Below, piece by piece: positions 29,378 to 40,872 of a stretch of DNA of 64,000 nt (its first letter is position 1; every line of letters begins with the position of its first letter). Below the pieces are notes generated by a model that was not told the origin of the DNA, did not search any database, and saw only the letters and a program-made list of their open reading frames with translations. This stretch comes from Stentor roeselii. Taxonomy: Eukaryota; Ciliophora; Heterotrichea; Heterotrichida; Stentoridae. The stretch covers positions 1 to 64,000 of the forward strand of contig RSEH01000112.1 of assembly GCA_006503475.1 (NCBI GenBank), read 5' to 3'. Position numbers and translations under genes: made by a program.

Positions 29378-29803
29378 CTAATTTATTCCTTTCTGATAGC
29401 TTCTTACCCTAAATTCTTGACCTAAATAGCATATATATAGACTCAGAAAGAAAAGAAATATATATACTAAAGTGTAAATCCAATGCTTCGCTATGTCGTA
29501 GATTGAGTAGTTGTCTCCGCTGAATTTCATTTCTAGTAATCTTAATAAATTGTGGATCAATCCAACAGTTGAAATAACTAATAACCATATCCATAGCTGA
29601 TAATTCATATAGAGCACATAAGCAGGCAAAAAATATAAGAGTATCAAAAACCAACTAAAGATGTCTTGATCTTCATTATACTTTCTGTACAAGTAATATC
29701 CCAGACCCTGATTAAGATTCCTTGCTTCCATTATTATTTCAACATGGAAATTCTAAACATATTTTATTAGTTGAATTCAATATTTTGGAGGGAAAGCATA
29801 TTA
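29271..29803. repeat. segmental duplication, right copy
   Basis: This is the counterpart of 28157-28673, in the same orientation, about 1.1 kb away. Similarity falls off abruptly outside these limits on both sides. Confidence 0.88.
29378..29731 (-). CDS. small three-span membrane protein, tandem copy 2
   Basis: 117 residues, paralogue of the gene at 28266-28601. It has three hydrophobic segments in the same positions and a slightly longer basic tail (RVRSYQKGIN). Changes cluster in the membrane segments, whereas the loop RLLEMKFSGDNYSIYD is unchanged at protein level and almost unchanged in DNA. Function is unknown. Confidence 0.7.
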   Translation of the reverse strand: MEARNLNQGLGYYLYRKYNEDQDIFSWFLILLYFLPAYVLYMNYQLWIWLLVISTVGLIHNLLRLLEMKFSGDNYSIYDIAKHWIYTLVYIFLFFLSLYICYLGQEFRVRSYQKGIN

Positions 29804-30731
29804 ATTAGTGATCGTCTGGATTCATGTCTATCTTTTATCAAGAATATTTTAACTCTAAATTTATTTAAAATTTGCATCTTATGGAATATGAATTATAGAA
29901 GATAATAAACCTGCAGAAATTAAAAGAATTGCTTAAATAAATGATATCTACTGAAAAAAATCGAAAAGTGAGAACCTTTATTTTTAGGGATAATTACAAA
30001 GTTTAAAGTTTTGACTACTTTGCAACAATTTCCACTTGTCCTGATAGACCGTGAATCGCGATTTGTTGAATTATAATAAAATTCAATATACTTATTCAAT
30101 TCTTTATTTACGAAAACATTTCAACAGTTAACTTAAAACCGAGGAAGAAATTATCTATGAGGAGATTTATGTTTGGAAAAATAGCTTGAGCTACGAAAGC
30201 AGTTTCTTTAGATTTCTTAAATTTTAAGAATTCATAGTGAAAATACTCCATCATGTTTTCAACAGAAAGAGGAATTTTCTTTCATGCTAAATATCTTAAT
30301 CATTCTTTGAGCCTACTCTTTACAACAGTAATTGACTTACAATTTAAATAGTTTTCTTGGGATTAAACCTAATAAATTTTTCTTATAATATGAGACCGAA
30401 TAATATTGGGATCGTATTTTATGTCTAATTAATCCCATATATACCTATAGATAATTAACTATAAATAGCTTCTATGCCAGGACTAAATCAAATAAAAACT
30501 CTCTAATCTTTCCTGATAAATATTGAGAGGAAAATTCTGTATGACTAGCTCAATTCTTTGAGTTGAACAATATCCATTAATTATTTTTGATTTCTATTTA
30601 GCTGATCAAAGCGTTATTTATCCTATTAGGACAAGAATTCAAATCGCAAAGTACTACACTCATTGAAGTAGACTTTTCTTAATAATTAATATATCTAAAA
30701 CATAAACTTAATCCTATATAATCTAAATTAT
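29732..30731. other. gene-poor region containing a decayed coding remnant
   Basis: 1 kb without an intact gene. The left ~70 nt are the leader of tandem copy 2. The centre, about 29990-30420, carries a minus-strand coding-like remnant listed separately. The right 300 nt show nothing. Confidence 0.5.
29990..30420 (-). pseudogene. decayed protein-coding remnant, unidentified
   Basis: Minus-strand reading gives stretches that look like real protein rather than AT-rich noise, for example IPLSVENMMEYFHYEF, KETAFVAQAIFPNINLLIDN and QQIAIHGLSGQVEIVA, in a mostly shared frame but broken several times. The helical charge pattern and varied residues argue for a former gene. I cannot name the family; a recombinase or transposase origin is conceivable but unsupported. 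Confidence 0.4.
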
Positions 30732-33700
30732 CTAAATTTTGCTTTTATAATAATTCGGCCAAGTTTGTACTGTGCCCTCATTTTTATCATTAAAAGGAAC
30801 AACGGCTCTTCTTCTTCTGATCCACATCTTCATTTTGAAAATTAACTTTCCAATAATAAAGAAAATGTTGCTTGAGAGAGCAATAGAAACAATAGAAATA
30901 ATATAAAAGTCATCAATCTCAAACCTAAAAGGAAATTTCAAGATCATAATCCAATAAAAAAAGACAGTAGTGCATTCACTTGTCAATAAGAAGCCTTTAT
31001 TAAAAGGTTCAATATGAGATTGTGAAAAAATGATATAAAACACATTCTACTTAAAACTTACAGCAACTGAAAAAATTGAAAGCAGGAACAAAATAACAGC
31101 TTCACTTTTAAACAACAGCAAAATCAACAAAAATGCAAATCTTCTAACTACAAACAAAACATAAAACAAACAATAAGAATCCGATTTAAATTCATTGAAA
31201 AACGTTCCGAATTTCTTGAGAAAAGCTGCTTTTTCTTCTTCATCAGTTATCTTGTAATGCTTGTTGATTGTTATGTACAAAACTGGAATTCCTATAAAGT
31301 TTATCAGCTACTTGAATGTTACCAGTGTAAAAAAACAAACAACAAGGTCAATAAATTGAAATGAATTCGCAAATTCAGTGTTTTTTATCCCGATTATGCT
31401 GCATAAAGTAGTTTCAAGATACCCCTGCAGCCAAAGTTTGAGAAAAGCATCGAATTCTAAGTATTCAAGGACTTTTCGAGATAAAGTATTACTTTTTAAT
31501 AAATCGATTAACTTGAAAATAATGTAAAAAGAACCAAAAATAGCGAAAGAAATGAAATACATTCCTGAGTTCAAAAGGATGAAGTTGGTTTTATAACCGT
31601 ATTTAATAAACTTTTGATTTAGTTTCACTCCTGAGTTGCTGTCGAAAAACTTCTCAATGAATGTCGGCAAAGTAGAGGAATAATGGATTTGGGCTAAAAA
31701 TGCTGTGATGTTTGGAGACATTTCTATGTCGTATAAAATTATGCTGGAAAAGATTTCTGCGCTGTTGCGAAAGTTGAGGTAGCTTTTTAGGTCCATATTC
31801 ATCAAACTCATTCCAGCACTTACAGCAGCTCCTATCAACATTCCTTTTTCGGTGGCTGATTCAATATACTTGACATCATCAATTTTTTTTTCCAATTTTA
31901 GAGGAAATAAATAGGCATTATGATAGATATTAGAGAGCAATGATAGTTTTTTTGAGTATATTGGCTTTGAAAATAAAAGATATAATTGATCGTTTTGATA
32001 GACATCTTCCTGAAAATCAATCGTTATTACCAACACCGATGAATTTAGAAAGTAAATCGAAAAGGGAAGTGAATTATTGTTTACTTTAATCTCGATATCA
32101 CTTTTTGAAGGATTTTTTAACAAAGATTCATTGAAAATTACTGTCAAAGCATTCTTTAAGTCCACAGTTAAAGCACAATAAAAATAAACCTGCTCACACT
32201 TTAGATACCCTTGAAACCCCATTTCACATCCACAAAGATTATCATTTTTCACTTCAGCATTTTTACTACAATTAAAACAATAACTTGAACTCGCACAACT
32301 ACTACAAAGTCTCGGACACTTCTGACAACTCATCAAATTTTCATCAAAATACTCAGACTCTCCACAAACCGGTACACAAATTTTCCTAAAAAGTCTAAAA
32401 TTTTCATTGCAAGTGACACAAGATCCCTGAGAATAATCTCTGCATTCAAAACAATTCAAGTCCTCACAAAGGTTACAAGAAATTTTACTCCGACATCCTT
32501 TTTCACATTGACTGCACTGAAAGCACTCAGAAGGAAAGGTGGAAATATTACAGAAAGAAAGACATTCTCCATCAACAGGAAAAAATCCACAGTTTTCACT
32601 AAAATTCAAATAAATTGAAAAGTCTGAAGGTCCTGAAAAAAGTGAAATTTCATATAAAAAACCTGAAAATCCATTAAAAAACTCAGCTGAACTTCCGAAG
32701 TAAAGCTTTGTAGTTGACGTTGAGTTAAAAGGAGTTTTTCCAAAGGTTTGCCAGTCTTCTTGAGCCAAGTTTAAGACAAGTGCCAGACTAGTCTCTGTCG
32801 AGTACTTGACCATAAAAGCCAAAAAGTTCCATTTTCCTGTTTTTATTGAACTCATGAAGGTAGCAGTCTTGTAATCTTCTAACAAAAGTTGAAATTTTAT
32901 CAGTCCAGAATCAATGAATGCTTTGATTTGATAAGTTGAAAAATTCTTGGCACTCATTATAATACCTGAGTCTTTTTCAAGATTTATCCAAAGTCCTATT
33001 GAAAATTGAATTCCGAGAAAGTACTCTGGGTACCTTGAAGCTAAACCTAATGCTGAATGACCTGTCATGTATACACCTCGACCTATTGCTGGCCATGGGT
33101 CGTTTTTATCAAGATGAGGATAGAAATATTTGTCGCTTCCATGGGTTAGTCGAAATGTTTTAGTGTTGTCGTAGAAAACTCCATCCAGTCTTTCGAGTTT
33201 AAATCTAAGGATCAGGATTTTTGGATCTTGAATGCATTCTTTGTTTATTTGGTTATAACCAAAAGGACATAAATTTACACAAACACTGCCGAGTAAGTAA
33301 TTAGAACAACTTGTGCATCGATAGTATTCATTAGTTAAACATCCATAGCAATATTTATGGCAACGAATACAATCTCCATATGAATTCATCCAATATCCTT
33401 CATCACAGACACAAGATAAATTTTCACTATGCGAATGAGCAAAACAAAAGCAAGTTTCTAAACTGACACAACTTTCACAGTTATTTTGACAAGGATCACA
33501 AGAGTAGTTAAGATGATTGTAATAAAATCCTTTATCACAACTGCACATTGAGCCATTAAATGTTGAGTTTGGTTTACAATTCACGCAACCATATTCGAAG
33601 TTAACGCAAGAGGAACAAAGCGGGTCTTTGCAAAGTTCACAGACTTTGTTTCTGACACAGCCATATGAGCAGTTATTACAAGATGAGCAGTTTCCATTGT

Positions 33701-36368
33701 TAAAGTAAGTATCGATTGTGCAGTTAGAAAGACATTCTAAGGTCAATGAAGTGATACAGAAGCTTACTGGAAGGGAAATCATTTCAAGTGAATTATAAGC
33801 TTTGAACCTGTATAGAAAGCCGATAAATGATAAAGATTGATCTCCAATTATCATAGGTGACAGTACTTTATCGAGCATTCCTTGACTCCATGCTAATGAT
33901 GATTCACTATTATCTCTTCTACATCTAACAATCTGATTCCCATACAAGTCAATCCAAAACCCAAGCGAAACAAAATGCCATTCCAAATCAGAAACACCAA
34001 AACTTCCTTGATCCCCAGTAGACGAAAAATTAAAAACCTTCAAATACAAATCTTCATAAACAACTTGATAATCTCCCTTTCTAAAAAAATTCCCATTTCC
34101 TTCAAACCTGACCCAAAAGACCAAAGTAAAATTATAACTCAACCTTTTCTCTTCAGTAACAAGAAAACTTTCCTTCCTAAAGTAAAACCCTCTTCTCAAA
34201 GCAGGTACAGGATGCGTCGGGTTCAATTCCGGAAACACAGCAGAATCATTTCCCATCAAAATCTTAGTCTTGCCCAAATCATCATAAAATTCAAATGAAA
34301 TCGACGTGAAATCTTTACTGATAAGAAGAGTGTCTGAACTGGAACATTTCGAGTTTAAGTTAACGAATTGCGAAGGACAAGCATCAGTGCAAGCATGTCC
34401 TAAGAGCAGAGAAGAGTTGCAACTAAGGCATGCAAATCGGTGACTATCGAAACAACTGCTGCATTCTGAATTGCAGCAGAGACCGTTCGTGTAACGAGAT
34501 GAAGAGTCACACATCGTTGAGTTGTTTCTGATGCATTCTTCGTCCCAACTGGAACAAGATGTGCAGTCTGGGTATTTGCAGTGATTGTTTGTTCCCCAAC
34601 TTGAACATTTGCTCGAGTTTGGACATGATCTGCAGATTTTTTGGTATGAGTTGTAATAGGATAACTCGTTGCAGGTGATTTTTACGTCGTTTTGAAGGAT
34701 GTTGTTACGGTTTAAAAGGACGTAGTCTTGGTAAATAGTTATTGAGTATAAGATTATTAAGCCTGTTGAAGAGATTATCATTTTATCGTCGTTGCTTAGA
34801 TAAATGAAACCTGCGATTGAGAAAATTATTTCTTCGTTCATTTCTAAAACTCCTCTGATGGTTGTTATGTCATTCAAGAAATTTACACTAAGTGAAAAGT
34901 AAATCCAGGAGTTATAGATTTGGTTTGAGTGGCCTTGATTTACAACACGATATGAGTCTGTACCTGTTAAGGTTATGGAAAAACTTGCATGGTTTTTCAT
35001 TATAAAGTTTCCTAAATCAATGATATTTGTTGTTGTTGTAAATACCCAGATTCCTACAGTGAATTTGTAGTTTAAATTAAGGTATTTTCCATCACGAGTT
35101 TTTAAGAGTTTGTAGCTATTAATGTAAAGTCCTCGATTGGGCACGATGTAAGGATCATCAGTGGAATGGTTGTAAGGAAACCATGTTTGGGGATCAGCTC
35201 CACTTTGAAGTAATCCGAATTTATACTGCTCATAAGTCCTGAATACATAGTCAACAACAGGGTACTTCTCAGAGCCTGGATAGTAATCATAAGGTTGCTT
35301 CATACATTTAGTGTTTAATAAAATATAACCGCTTTCGCATGATGTGCAGGTGAATGTAGATGTACAGTTAGTGCAATGCATAGCACACATGCAATTAGGA
35401 GGTGACAGACTTGGATTAGTGCAATTTGTGCAACTTAGATAGTCGTATGCTGAGCAACTATCGCAAGCTGAACTGTAGCAAACATTGCATGATTCTCTTA
35501 TGCACCAGGGCCAGGTGGGACATGATGAGTTGCAGTCCACACAGACTTTCCAAGGATTACAGTACTGATTATAATCACACAAACAAGTATACCGGTAGCT
35601 AAATGGTAAAAATGTACCTCCTTGAGACACAAAGTTCGACTCAATAAGAAAGCCTCTAAAACTATCCGCGAACATACTTCCATAAGCGAATTCCGTTTCC
35701 CCACTACACGGTCTATATTCAAAGCCACCTACAGCGATACTATCCCAATCAGTGATAGTAGTGATTCGAAAATCAACTCGACTAGTAGAAGGATGATTAA
35801 TAAAAACCGAAAAACTTTCCCAGTGGGTGTTATTAAAAGTTCTTTCAAGTATCTTAACTTGAAAATCAGAGATATTGACAAACCTGACATGTGCTTGAAT
35901 TTTACTTCCTAATATCGAGACCTTAAATTGACTTATTCCATCACAGAGCAGCTCAAAGACCTTTCCATCTCCTTTAAAGATTCCTGTTACCCTGAAGGCG
36001 AAATTAGGAGAAAGGCTGGCATTAGTGATGTTATTCATAAAACTCGAACTCTCAAAGTAAAACCCTTGATCGACTGTAGGAATTGGAGTGATTCGAGAAG
36101 GTGAGTTAAAAGGAATTCCTCCAAGTGTGTTGAATCCATTGAAACTAGTCAGGGAATAGTCAGAGACTGAGTAAAATTTGTTTGAAAAGATAGTCTCTGG
36201 AAGAGCGGAGCAGAAACTGGCGTTTGGACTTGAAGGAACTGGACATCTATCAACACAGAGCCTGTTGTTGTATTTTTTCCCTTTAGTGCATGTTGTGCAT
36301 AGTAAGTCTGAGCAAAACATGCTGGCGTTCACTTTGGAGGCCAGAAGAAAAGCAATCATTAACCACAT
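30732..36368 (-). CDS. large cysteine-rich, LamG-like, multi-span surface protein (two 15-nt introns)
   Basis: Joining 36368-31323, 31307-31062 and 31046-30732 gives 1868 residues. A signal peptide (MWLMIAFLLASKVNASMF) is followed by four beta-rich modules of about 200 residues that look like concanavalin/LamG sandwiches. Each module is introduced by an R/Q-G-x-Y motif (QGFYF, RGLYI, RGFYF, RGVYM). Between them lie furin/GFR-type cysteine repeats (CxxC...CxxC, such as CRSKISCNLCEDLNCFECRD). From about residue 1440 there is a beta domain and then a multi-span membrane region with the line FDAFLKLWLQGYLETTL, shared with the paralogue at 47168-50982. The C-terminus has three or four further spans and a basic tail. 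Similar ciliate proteins are surface receptors or TRP-like channels. Function is inferred only. Confidence 0.8.
31047..31061 (-). other. 15-nt spliceosomal intron
   Basis: Minus strand GTAAGTTTTAAGTAG, phase 0, between FSVA and NVFYII. It is identical in sequence to the intron at 47776-47790 in the paralogue, which lies at a different homologous position. Confidence 0.92.
31308..31322 (-). other. 15-nt spliceosomal intron
   Basis: Minus strand GTAACATTCAAGTAG, with A at position 10, phase 0, between CFFTL and LINFIG. Its position matches the intron at 47776-47790 in the paralogue. Confidence 0.9.
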
Positions 36369-36960
36369 TTATATCTCATCACATTTCAGAAGACTTTAAA
36401 GAAATATTAGAGGAGTTAAATTTTTGCTTTGATATCAAATATAAAAAATTTAAAGAAGAACTTAGAGTTGGTTAACTTGTGGAATCTTATAATGAAATTT
36501 CTAATGAATATATCATTTTCTCTAGCTTGTTATTTAAATTATGTAAGAGATTTTCTTAGATTTGGGAATTTGTTGAGAACATAAGATTAGATTATTTCAA
36601 CTATAAAATACTTATTTAAGATCTTTTGGGTAGAGGAATTTATTGATTTACTAGGATCATGAAAGAATTAAGCTTGCATATTAAACTTAAATTTAAGTTA
36701 AAATATTTGCCATCAAAGACTTGAATTATTTGGTTATACTATATATTAATTTTAACTATGTAAATAACGATCTATCTTTTAGATTAAAAAACACTAAGTC
36801 TACTCTTATGAATCGAATCTCAATGATAATCCAAATAAATCATACACCCTAACTCCACCCCCAAATCACTAAAATTCCCCCAAATCCCTTCCTCCAAAAA
36901 AATCCATCTAAACCTAACCTTCAAAAAAGCCCATAACTCCAATAACAAATCAAAAATCTA
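36369..36960. other. divergent intergenic region with G-free plus-strand leader
   Basis: 592 nt between divergent starts. The left half is T/G-rich on the plus strand. From about 36790 the plus strand is A/C-rich, with 60-nt stretches holding no or one G, which marks the leader of the synergin-like gene. No frame or RNA gene is seen. Confidence 0.55.
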
Positions 36961-38082
36961 ATGGAAGACGATTTTTCAGAGTTCAAGTCAGGTGACCCGA
37001 TTCACGACATCGACCTTTTAGACACTTCTTCCTGGCCACGAGAGTCATCAAAAGCCTTCTCCTTTTCATTCTCAGAAGTAATTCCAAAGCATCCAGCATT
37101 AAAAAAGAAATCTTTCGTCTTCCCCCTAGACCTAGAGCTAAACGCATCAAATCTTCTTGAAATGATATCAACTGAGTCCAAACCCACTCCATGGTCGCTT
37201 CTAGAAAACATAGAAGGTCTGAACTCTCTCTGCAAAAAACTCGTCGACAATGGAAGACTCACTCAGGCTCTTCGATGTAAGAAGCACTCAGAGACAGTAA
37301 GCGAAATTCAACGCATCAAAGAAGTGAAACGAATTGCAACTGAAAGAGGGGACTACGAGACCGCCATTCAATATCGCAACCTTGTCGCACAACTTGAAAA
37401 ACAACTAAGTCCTGTTGAAGAGATCGAGGAATGGCTTAAAGAACAGAAAGACACAACTTTAAATGATTTAAAAGAACAAGCTGCTGAATTAGGACCTGAA
37501 ACTCTTGAAATGTTTAAAGAAAAATTCATATGGCCTGAGATTCAAAAGTCAAGTGACATTGAAAAGGCTCAGATTGTCTTGAATAACGCCCTTCAATTCA
37601 TTTATTTAAAGAAAATTCTAAAAAATCAGCTTCAGTCTTTTGTAAGTCAAACAAAAACTGTCCTGGTTAAAGTCAATGATGAACTTTGTAAGGCCATGAG
37701 TGTCTTGTTTAAGTTGAAACCTTTTTGGAAAGATGTTGGGAATGATGAGGAGGTCTTGATGTTCATGAAAGCCTTGCCTGAAGTCTTTTTCATCGCTGCA
37801 AGACTGAAGAAAGTCGTCAGTTTAACTGGCTTGGATCACGAGTTCCAGAAAATCATCGCTGAAGTGTTTTTTAATTGGGAAGAAATCAAGACTTTTCTGC
37901 CTAAAATCGCAAATGAAGGGAAATATGAACATGGAGAAAATGTCTGTGGGGTCTGCTTGTTTGCAGGAAAAGGACTGGTCATGTTGTGCAGTAGCTACTT
38001 TCATGTTACTTGCATCAATTTTTGGATTAACAGGATTTCTGTTGACCCTCCTTTGTTGGTCCCTGCGAGTAATTTTAATTAA
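36961..38082 (+). CDS. gamma-synergin-like AP-1 adaptor partner
   Basis: 373 residues. The N-terminus has an acidic-phenylalanine motif (DDFSEFKSGDP) like the DFxDF ear-binding motifs of gamma-synergin and aftiphilin. The middle is helical (RIKEVKRIATERGDYETAIQ). The C-terminus is the clearest part: CGVC...SSYFHVTCINFWINR followed by DPPLLVP, matching the cysteine/histidine module that ends gamma-synergin (CGVCLL...YH..CANFWINC...KPPGL). Gamma-synergin binds the ear of AP-1 at the trans-Golgi network and links it to clathrin traffic. The EH domain of the animal protein is missing. The family call rests on the C-terminal module. Confidence 0.72.
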   Translation: MEDDFSEFKSGDPIHDIDLLDTSSWPRESSKAFSFSFSEVIPKHPALKKKSFVFPLDLELNASNLLEMISTESKPTPWSLLENIEGLNSLCKKLVDNGRLTQALRCKKHSETVSEIQRIKEVKRIATERGDYETAIQYRNLVAQLEKQLSPVEEIEEWLKEQKDTTLNDLKEQAAELGPETLEMFKEKFIWPEIQKSSDIEKAQIVLNNALQFIYLKKILKNQLQSFVSQTKTVLVKVNDELCKAMSVLFKLKPFWKDVGNDEEVLMFMKALPEVFFIAARLKKVVSLTGLDHEFQKIIAEVFFNWEEIKTFLPKIANEGKYEHGENVCGVCLFAGKGLVMLCSSYFHVTCINFWINRISVDPPLLVPASNFN

Positions 38083-38144
38083 GTGTGAAAAAGATTGATT
38101 ATCTTAAATGGTTCACCAAGAATCTAATTAAGTCTAAATGGCAA

Positions 38145-38702
38145 CTACTCAGGGTTTCCTACATGAACAGCAAGACTTTCAGAAGCGACATCAATTCTTC
38201 TAATGCAATCAAGTAAAATCCTCATTTTCGCTTCAACACATCCCAGAAGTCTTTTTTCATTTTCTAGTTCTAGCTCCTTTTGCACAACAAGAGCTTTTAA
38301 CTCATTTCTTCCATCATATTCTTCTTTAAAAAGCTTTAAAATTGTTTCTTTTTCTCCTATAAAAGGAATTCCAAGTTCTTTTAACTCGCGAGTATCGAGT
38401 TTTTTTATCCTTTGTGTTTCATTCTCGATGCAAGTCTTCTGATACTTCAGGTTTTCTAAAGTTGAATGAAGATCGTCGGTCTTTTCTACTACTTGGATCA
38501 AGTCTTCCTTTGCAACTTCTACACTTTCTGCTAGTTCTCTTTGTTTCTTTCTTAAATGCATCAAAAGGGACTTGTTTTGCTGAAGAAGACCAACAAGTTC
38601 ACGGTTCCAACGATTGTGCTTTGCTTTGTGGATGTTGTCGATGTTGTGTCGTAGTTTTTCGATTATCGCGAGGGACTCGTCGGCGTTTGTTTGGATTTCC
38701 AT
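38145..38702 (-). CDS. THOC5-like coiled-coil protein
   Basis: 185 residues, nearly all coiled coil. The order of segments resembles THO complex subunit 5: a basic helix, then HSTLENLKYQKTCIENETQRI (compare the LQNLLYEVMHLQKEI line of THOC5), then a conserved-looking ELKELGIPF segment, then LELENEKRLLGCVEAKMRIL. THOC5 helps package mRNA for export. Only the N-terminal coiled-coil part of a THOC5 would be present, so another coiled-coil family is possible. Its ATG lies 5 nt from the divergent kinase ATG. Confidence 0.5.
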   Translation of the reverse strand: MEIQTNADESLAIIEKLRHNIDNIHKAKHNRWNRELVGLLQQNKSLLMHLRKKQRELAESVEVAKEDLIQVVEKTDDLHSTLENLKYQKTCIENETQRIKKLDTRELKELGIPFIGEKETILKLFKEEYDGRNELKALVVQKELELENEKRLLGCVEAKMRILLDCIRRIDVASESLAVHVGNPE

Positions 38703-38707
38703 TTATA
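38703..38707. promoter_or_regulatory. 5-nt interval between two divergent start codons
   Basis: Only TTATA separates the minus-strand ATG (38702) from the plus-strand ATG (38708). Transcripts of the two genes must either start almost at their ATGs or begin inside the opposing coding region. Confidence 0.7.
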
Positions 38708-40852
38708 ATGGCTATTCCCAAAAGCTTCGGCGAGTACGTAACCAAAACTTAGGAATGTTTAGGACGTTTCGGAAACTCAGGTGAGCAGATGTTTCAAGTG
38801 CTCGACCTAAAAAACGAAATCCTCCTTCTTCGACTAATTCCTCAAGAAAACTACGAATTTAGCAATTTAGAACTGAAAGTAAGTTTACTAAAAGACGTGG
38901 CTTACAAGTACCTTCTTTCTTACAACAACTGCTTCTTGCTTAGCAGGTCGATTTCCATATGCTATGATTTTTTCTCTGGGGATCTACTCTGTGATTATGT
39001 CAAAGCACAGGGAAACCTTTTAGAAGACCTTGTAAAGAAAATATTAAAACAAGTCCTTAAAGCTCTTCATTTTTTACATAATCAAGGATTGATTCATGGA
39101 AACTTGGATAGCAACAAGATCATTATTTCTTCGGAAGGAAAAGCTAAAGTTTTTGACTTTGGAATGATTCAGACAGAATTTCATGAATTTTCTAGTCCTG
39201 AGTCTAAACAAGGAAAGGATTTGGATTCTTCTAATGATATTTGGTGTCTTGGGATACTTGTTGTTGAGATGCTTACTGGAAAGAAACATCATGTCAAAGA
39301 CTTTGCTTCTAATATTTTTTCCAATGAAATCCAAGATTTTGTTTCAATATGCACACATCCTACTCCTCAACTCAGACCATCAACCAAGGATTTACTTCAA
39401 CATGGATTTTTTTCACTTCGAGATTCGTTTTTCAAGCATAGAAGATCCGAGGCTTGCAACACAAATACTCATGCAGAGCTGGTCCTCTCTCCAAACAATC
39501 TTGCGTCAAAATCACCTCAATTAGAAGGAAGTACAAATTCGAAAGGTTTTCATGACTCTTTTTCAATATTGAGTCTTGATGACCACTCCCAACTCGTCGA
39601 AAGCATCGACCTAAACTCATCACATCTCGGTAGCAACCTAGAGATCCTCCTTCTAAAAATAAAAGAAAACCCTGAAGTAAAAGACTCAATGGCCAGTCAA
39701 TTAGTAAAACTAAAAGAAGTAATCGAGTTAAGTCCCGACGACGAAATCGTATTACTCGCCTTAAAAATCATAACAACACTTTCCGACAAGTCTCACGAGT
39801 TACTCGAAAGAATTTGCTTAATCGGTTTACTTGCATCAATTTTACCCTTAGCAGGAGAAGAGCATTTAAGAGAGACTCGAATCGAAGTTGCTTTTTTGAT
39901 AGTCCAGATGTTTAAATACGAAGACCTTGGCAAGATGTGCCTTGCAGCAGGAGGCTTGGAGGCCCTTCCCAAGTTACTCGACGCGGACTACGACGAAAAT
40001 AAAGACCTGGTCCTTATCGCGCTTGACTGCATGTTGCCCTTGAGTGCAAACAACGACAACCTTCGAGTCTGGGCAAACAACGGGACTGCAGAGCGCCTTG
40101 TGATCACTTTTTCATCTCTGCTTAAAGACAGTCAGTCCTACGTCTCAAAACTCGCTGAACTCATTTTCGCTTTCGCCCGAGGACCTAAGGCTGAGTTTTT
40201 ATGTGTTGCTGAAGTACTTGAATTGTACCTTTTTTCTCTTAAAGAAGTCTCAGATGATGTCCTTCTCATCTGTTTAAAGACCATTCAGGTCTTGATTCCT
40301 AAATTTCATAATTCACTGGAAAACCTTGGGTGCATTGTTGATTTTATCACTTTTCTTAGAAGGTCTTCTGAAGTTCAAGAACTTACTCTTATTTGTCTTA
40401 TTCAGTTCTGTGAACTTTCACCTGCGAGGTATGAACAGTTTTGTATACTGGATGGAGTACCTCCACTTTTAGAGATACTTAGCAACTCTGAACATCTTGA
40501 CCTTGCAATTGAAATGCTTGCTGCTCTTCCTGCGGTTTCTAATGGAGCAAGGGCTGTGCTTAGAACTTTGAAAGTTATGAAGTTTATGGTCAGGCTACTT
40601 GTGGATGATAGGATTGTTGAAGCACTGAGTAAATGGATTAAAAATGATTCTTTGCTTGAGTCAGAAGTACTCGATTCAGAAGTTTTAGATGTTATTGGAA
40701 CTCGTATTAGTCAAGAGACTCAGTTGATTAAGTGGGAAGGAGTTTTTGAGAGTTCTTATAATATCAAAAAGAACTTATTTGAAGTTGTTAAGAAAAAAGG
40801 AGGAAGTCAACGAGTTTTAGACTTGATTAGACAGGAGTTGAGTAGAAGTTAA
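38708..40852 (+). CDS. pseudokinase with armadillo repeats (one 15-nt intron)
   Basis: Joining 38708-38737 to 38753-40852 gives 709 residues. Exon 1 codes only ten residues, and the splice completes the glycine-loop line GEYECLGRFGNSGEQ. The kinase fold (about 5-235) lacks the VAIK lysine (LLLRLIPQ), has HGN in place of HRD (IHGNLDSNKIII) and keeps DFG, so catalysis is doubtful. Residues 300-690 form armadillo/HEAT-like repeats (GLLASILPLAGEEHL, GGLEALPKLLDADYDENKDL). Kinase plus C-terminal ARM repeats recalls Cdc7/SepH/MAP3K-epsilon kinases of septation and cytokinesis pathways. Here it is probably a scaffold. The stop is 20 nt from a convergent stop. Confidence 0.8.
38738..38752 (+). other. 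15-nt spliceosomal intron after a 30-nt first coding exon
   Basis: GTAACCAAAACTTAG, with A at position 10, phase 0. Removal joins MAIPKSFGEY to ECLGRFGNSG, giving a sensible kinase N-lobe. Confidence 0.85.
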
Positions 40853-40872
40853 TGTATTAAGGTATGGAAATT

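Noticed and set aside
34215-34240. GGGTTCAATTCC resembling a tRNA T-arm/B box
   Set aside because: It lies inside the coding frame of the large Cys-rich gene, and no acceptor, D-arm or anticodon stem can be folded around it.
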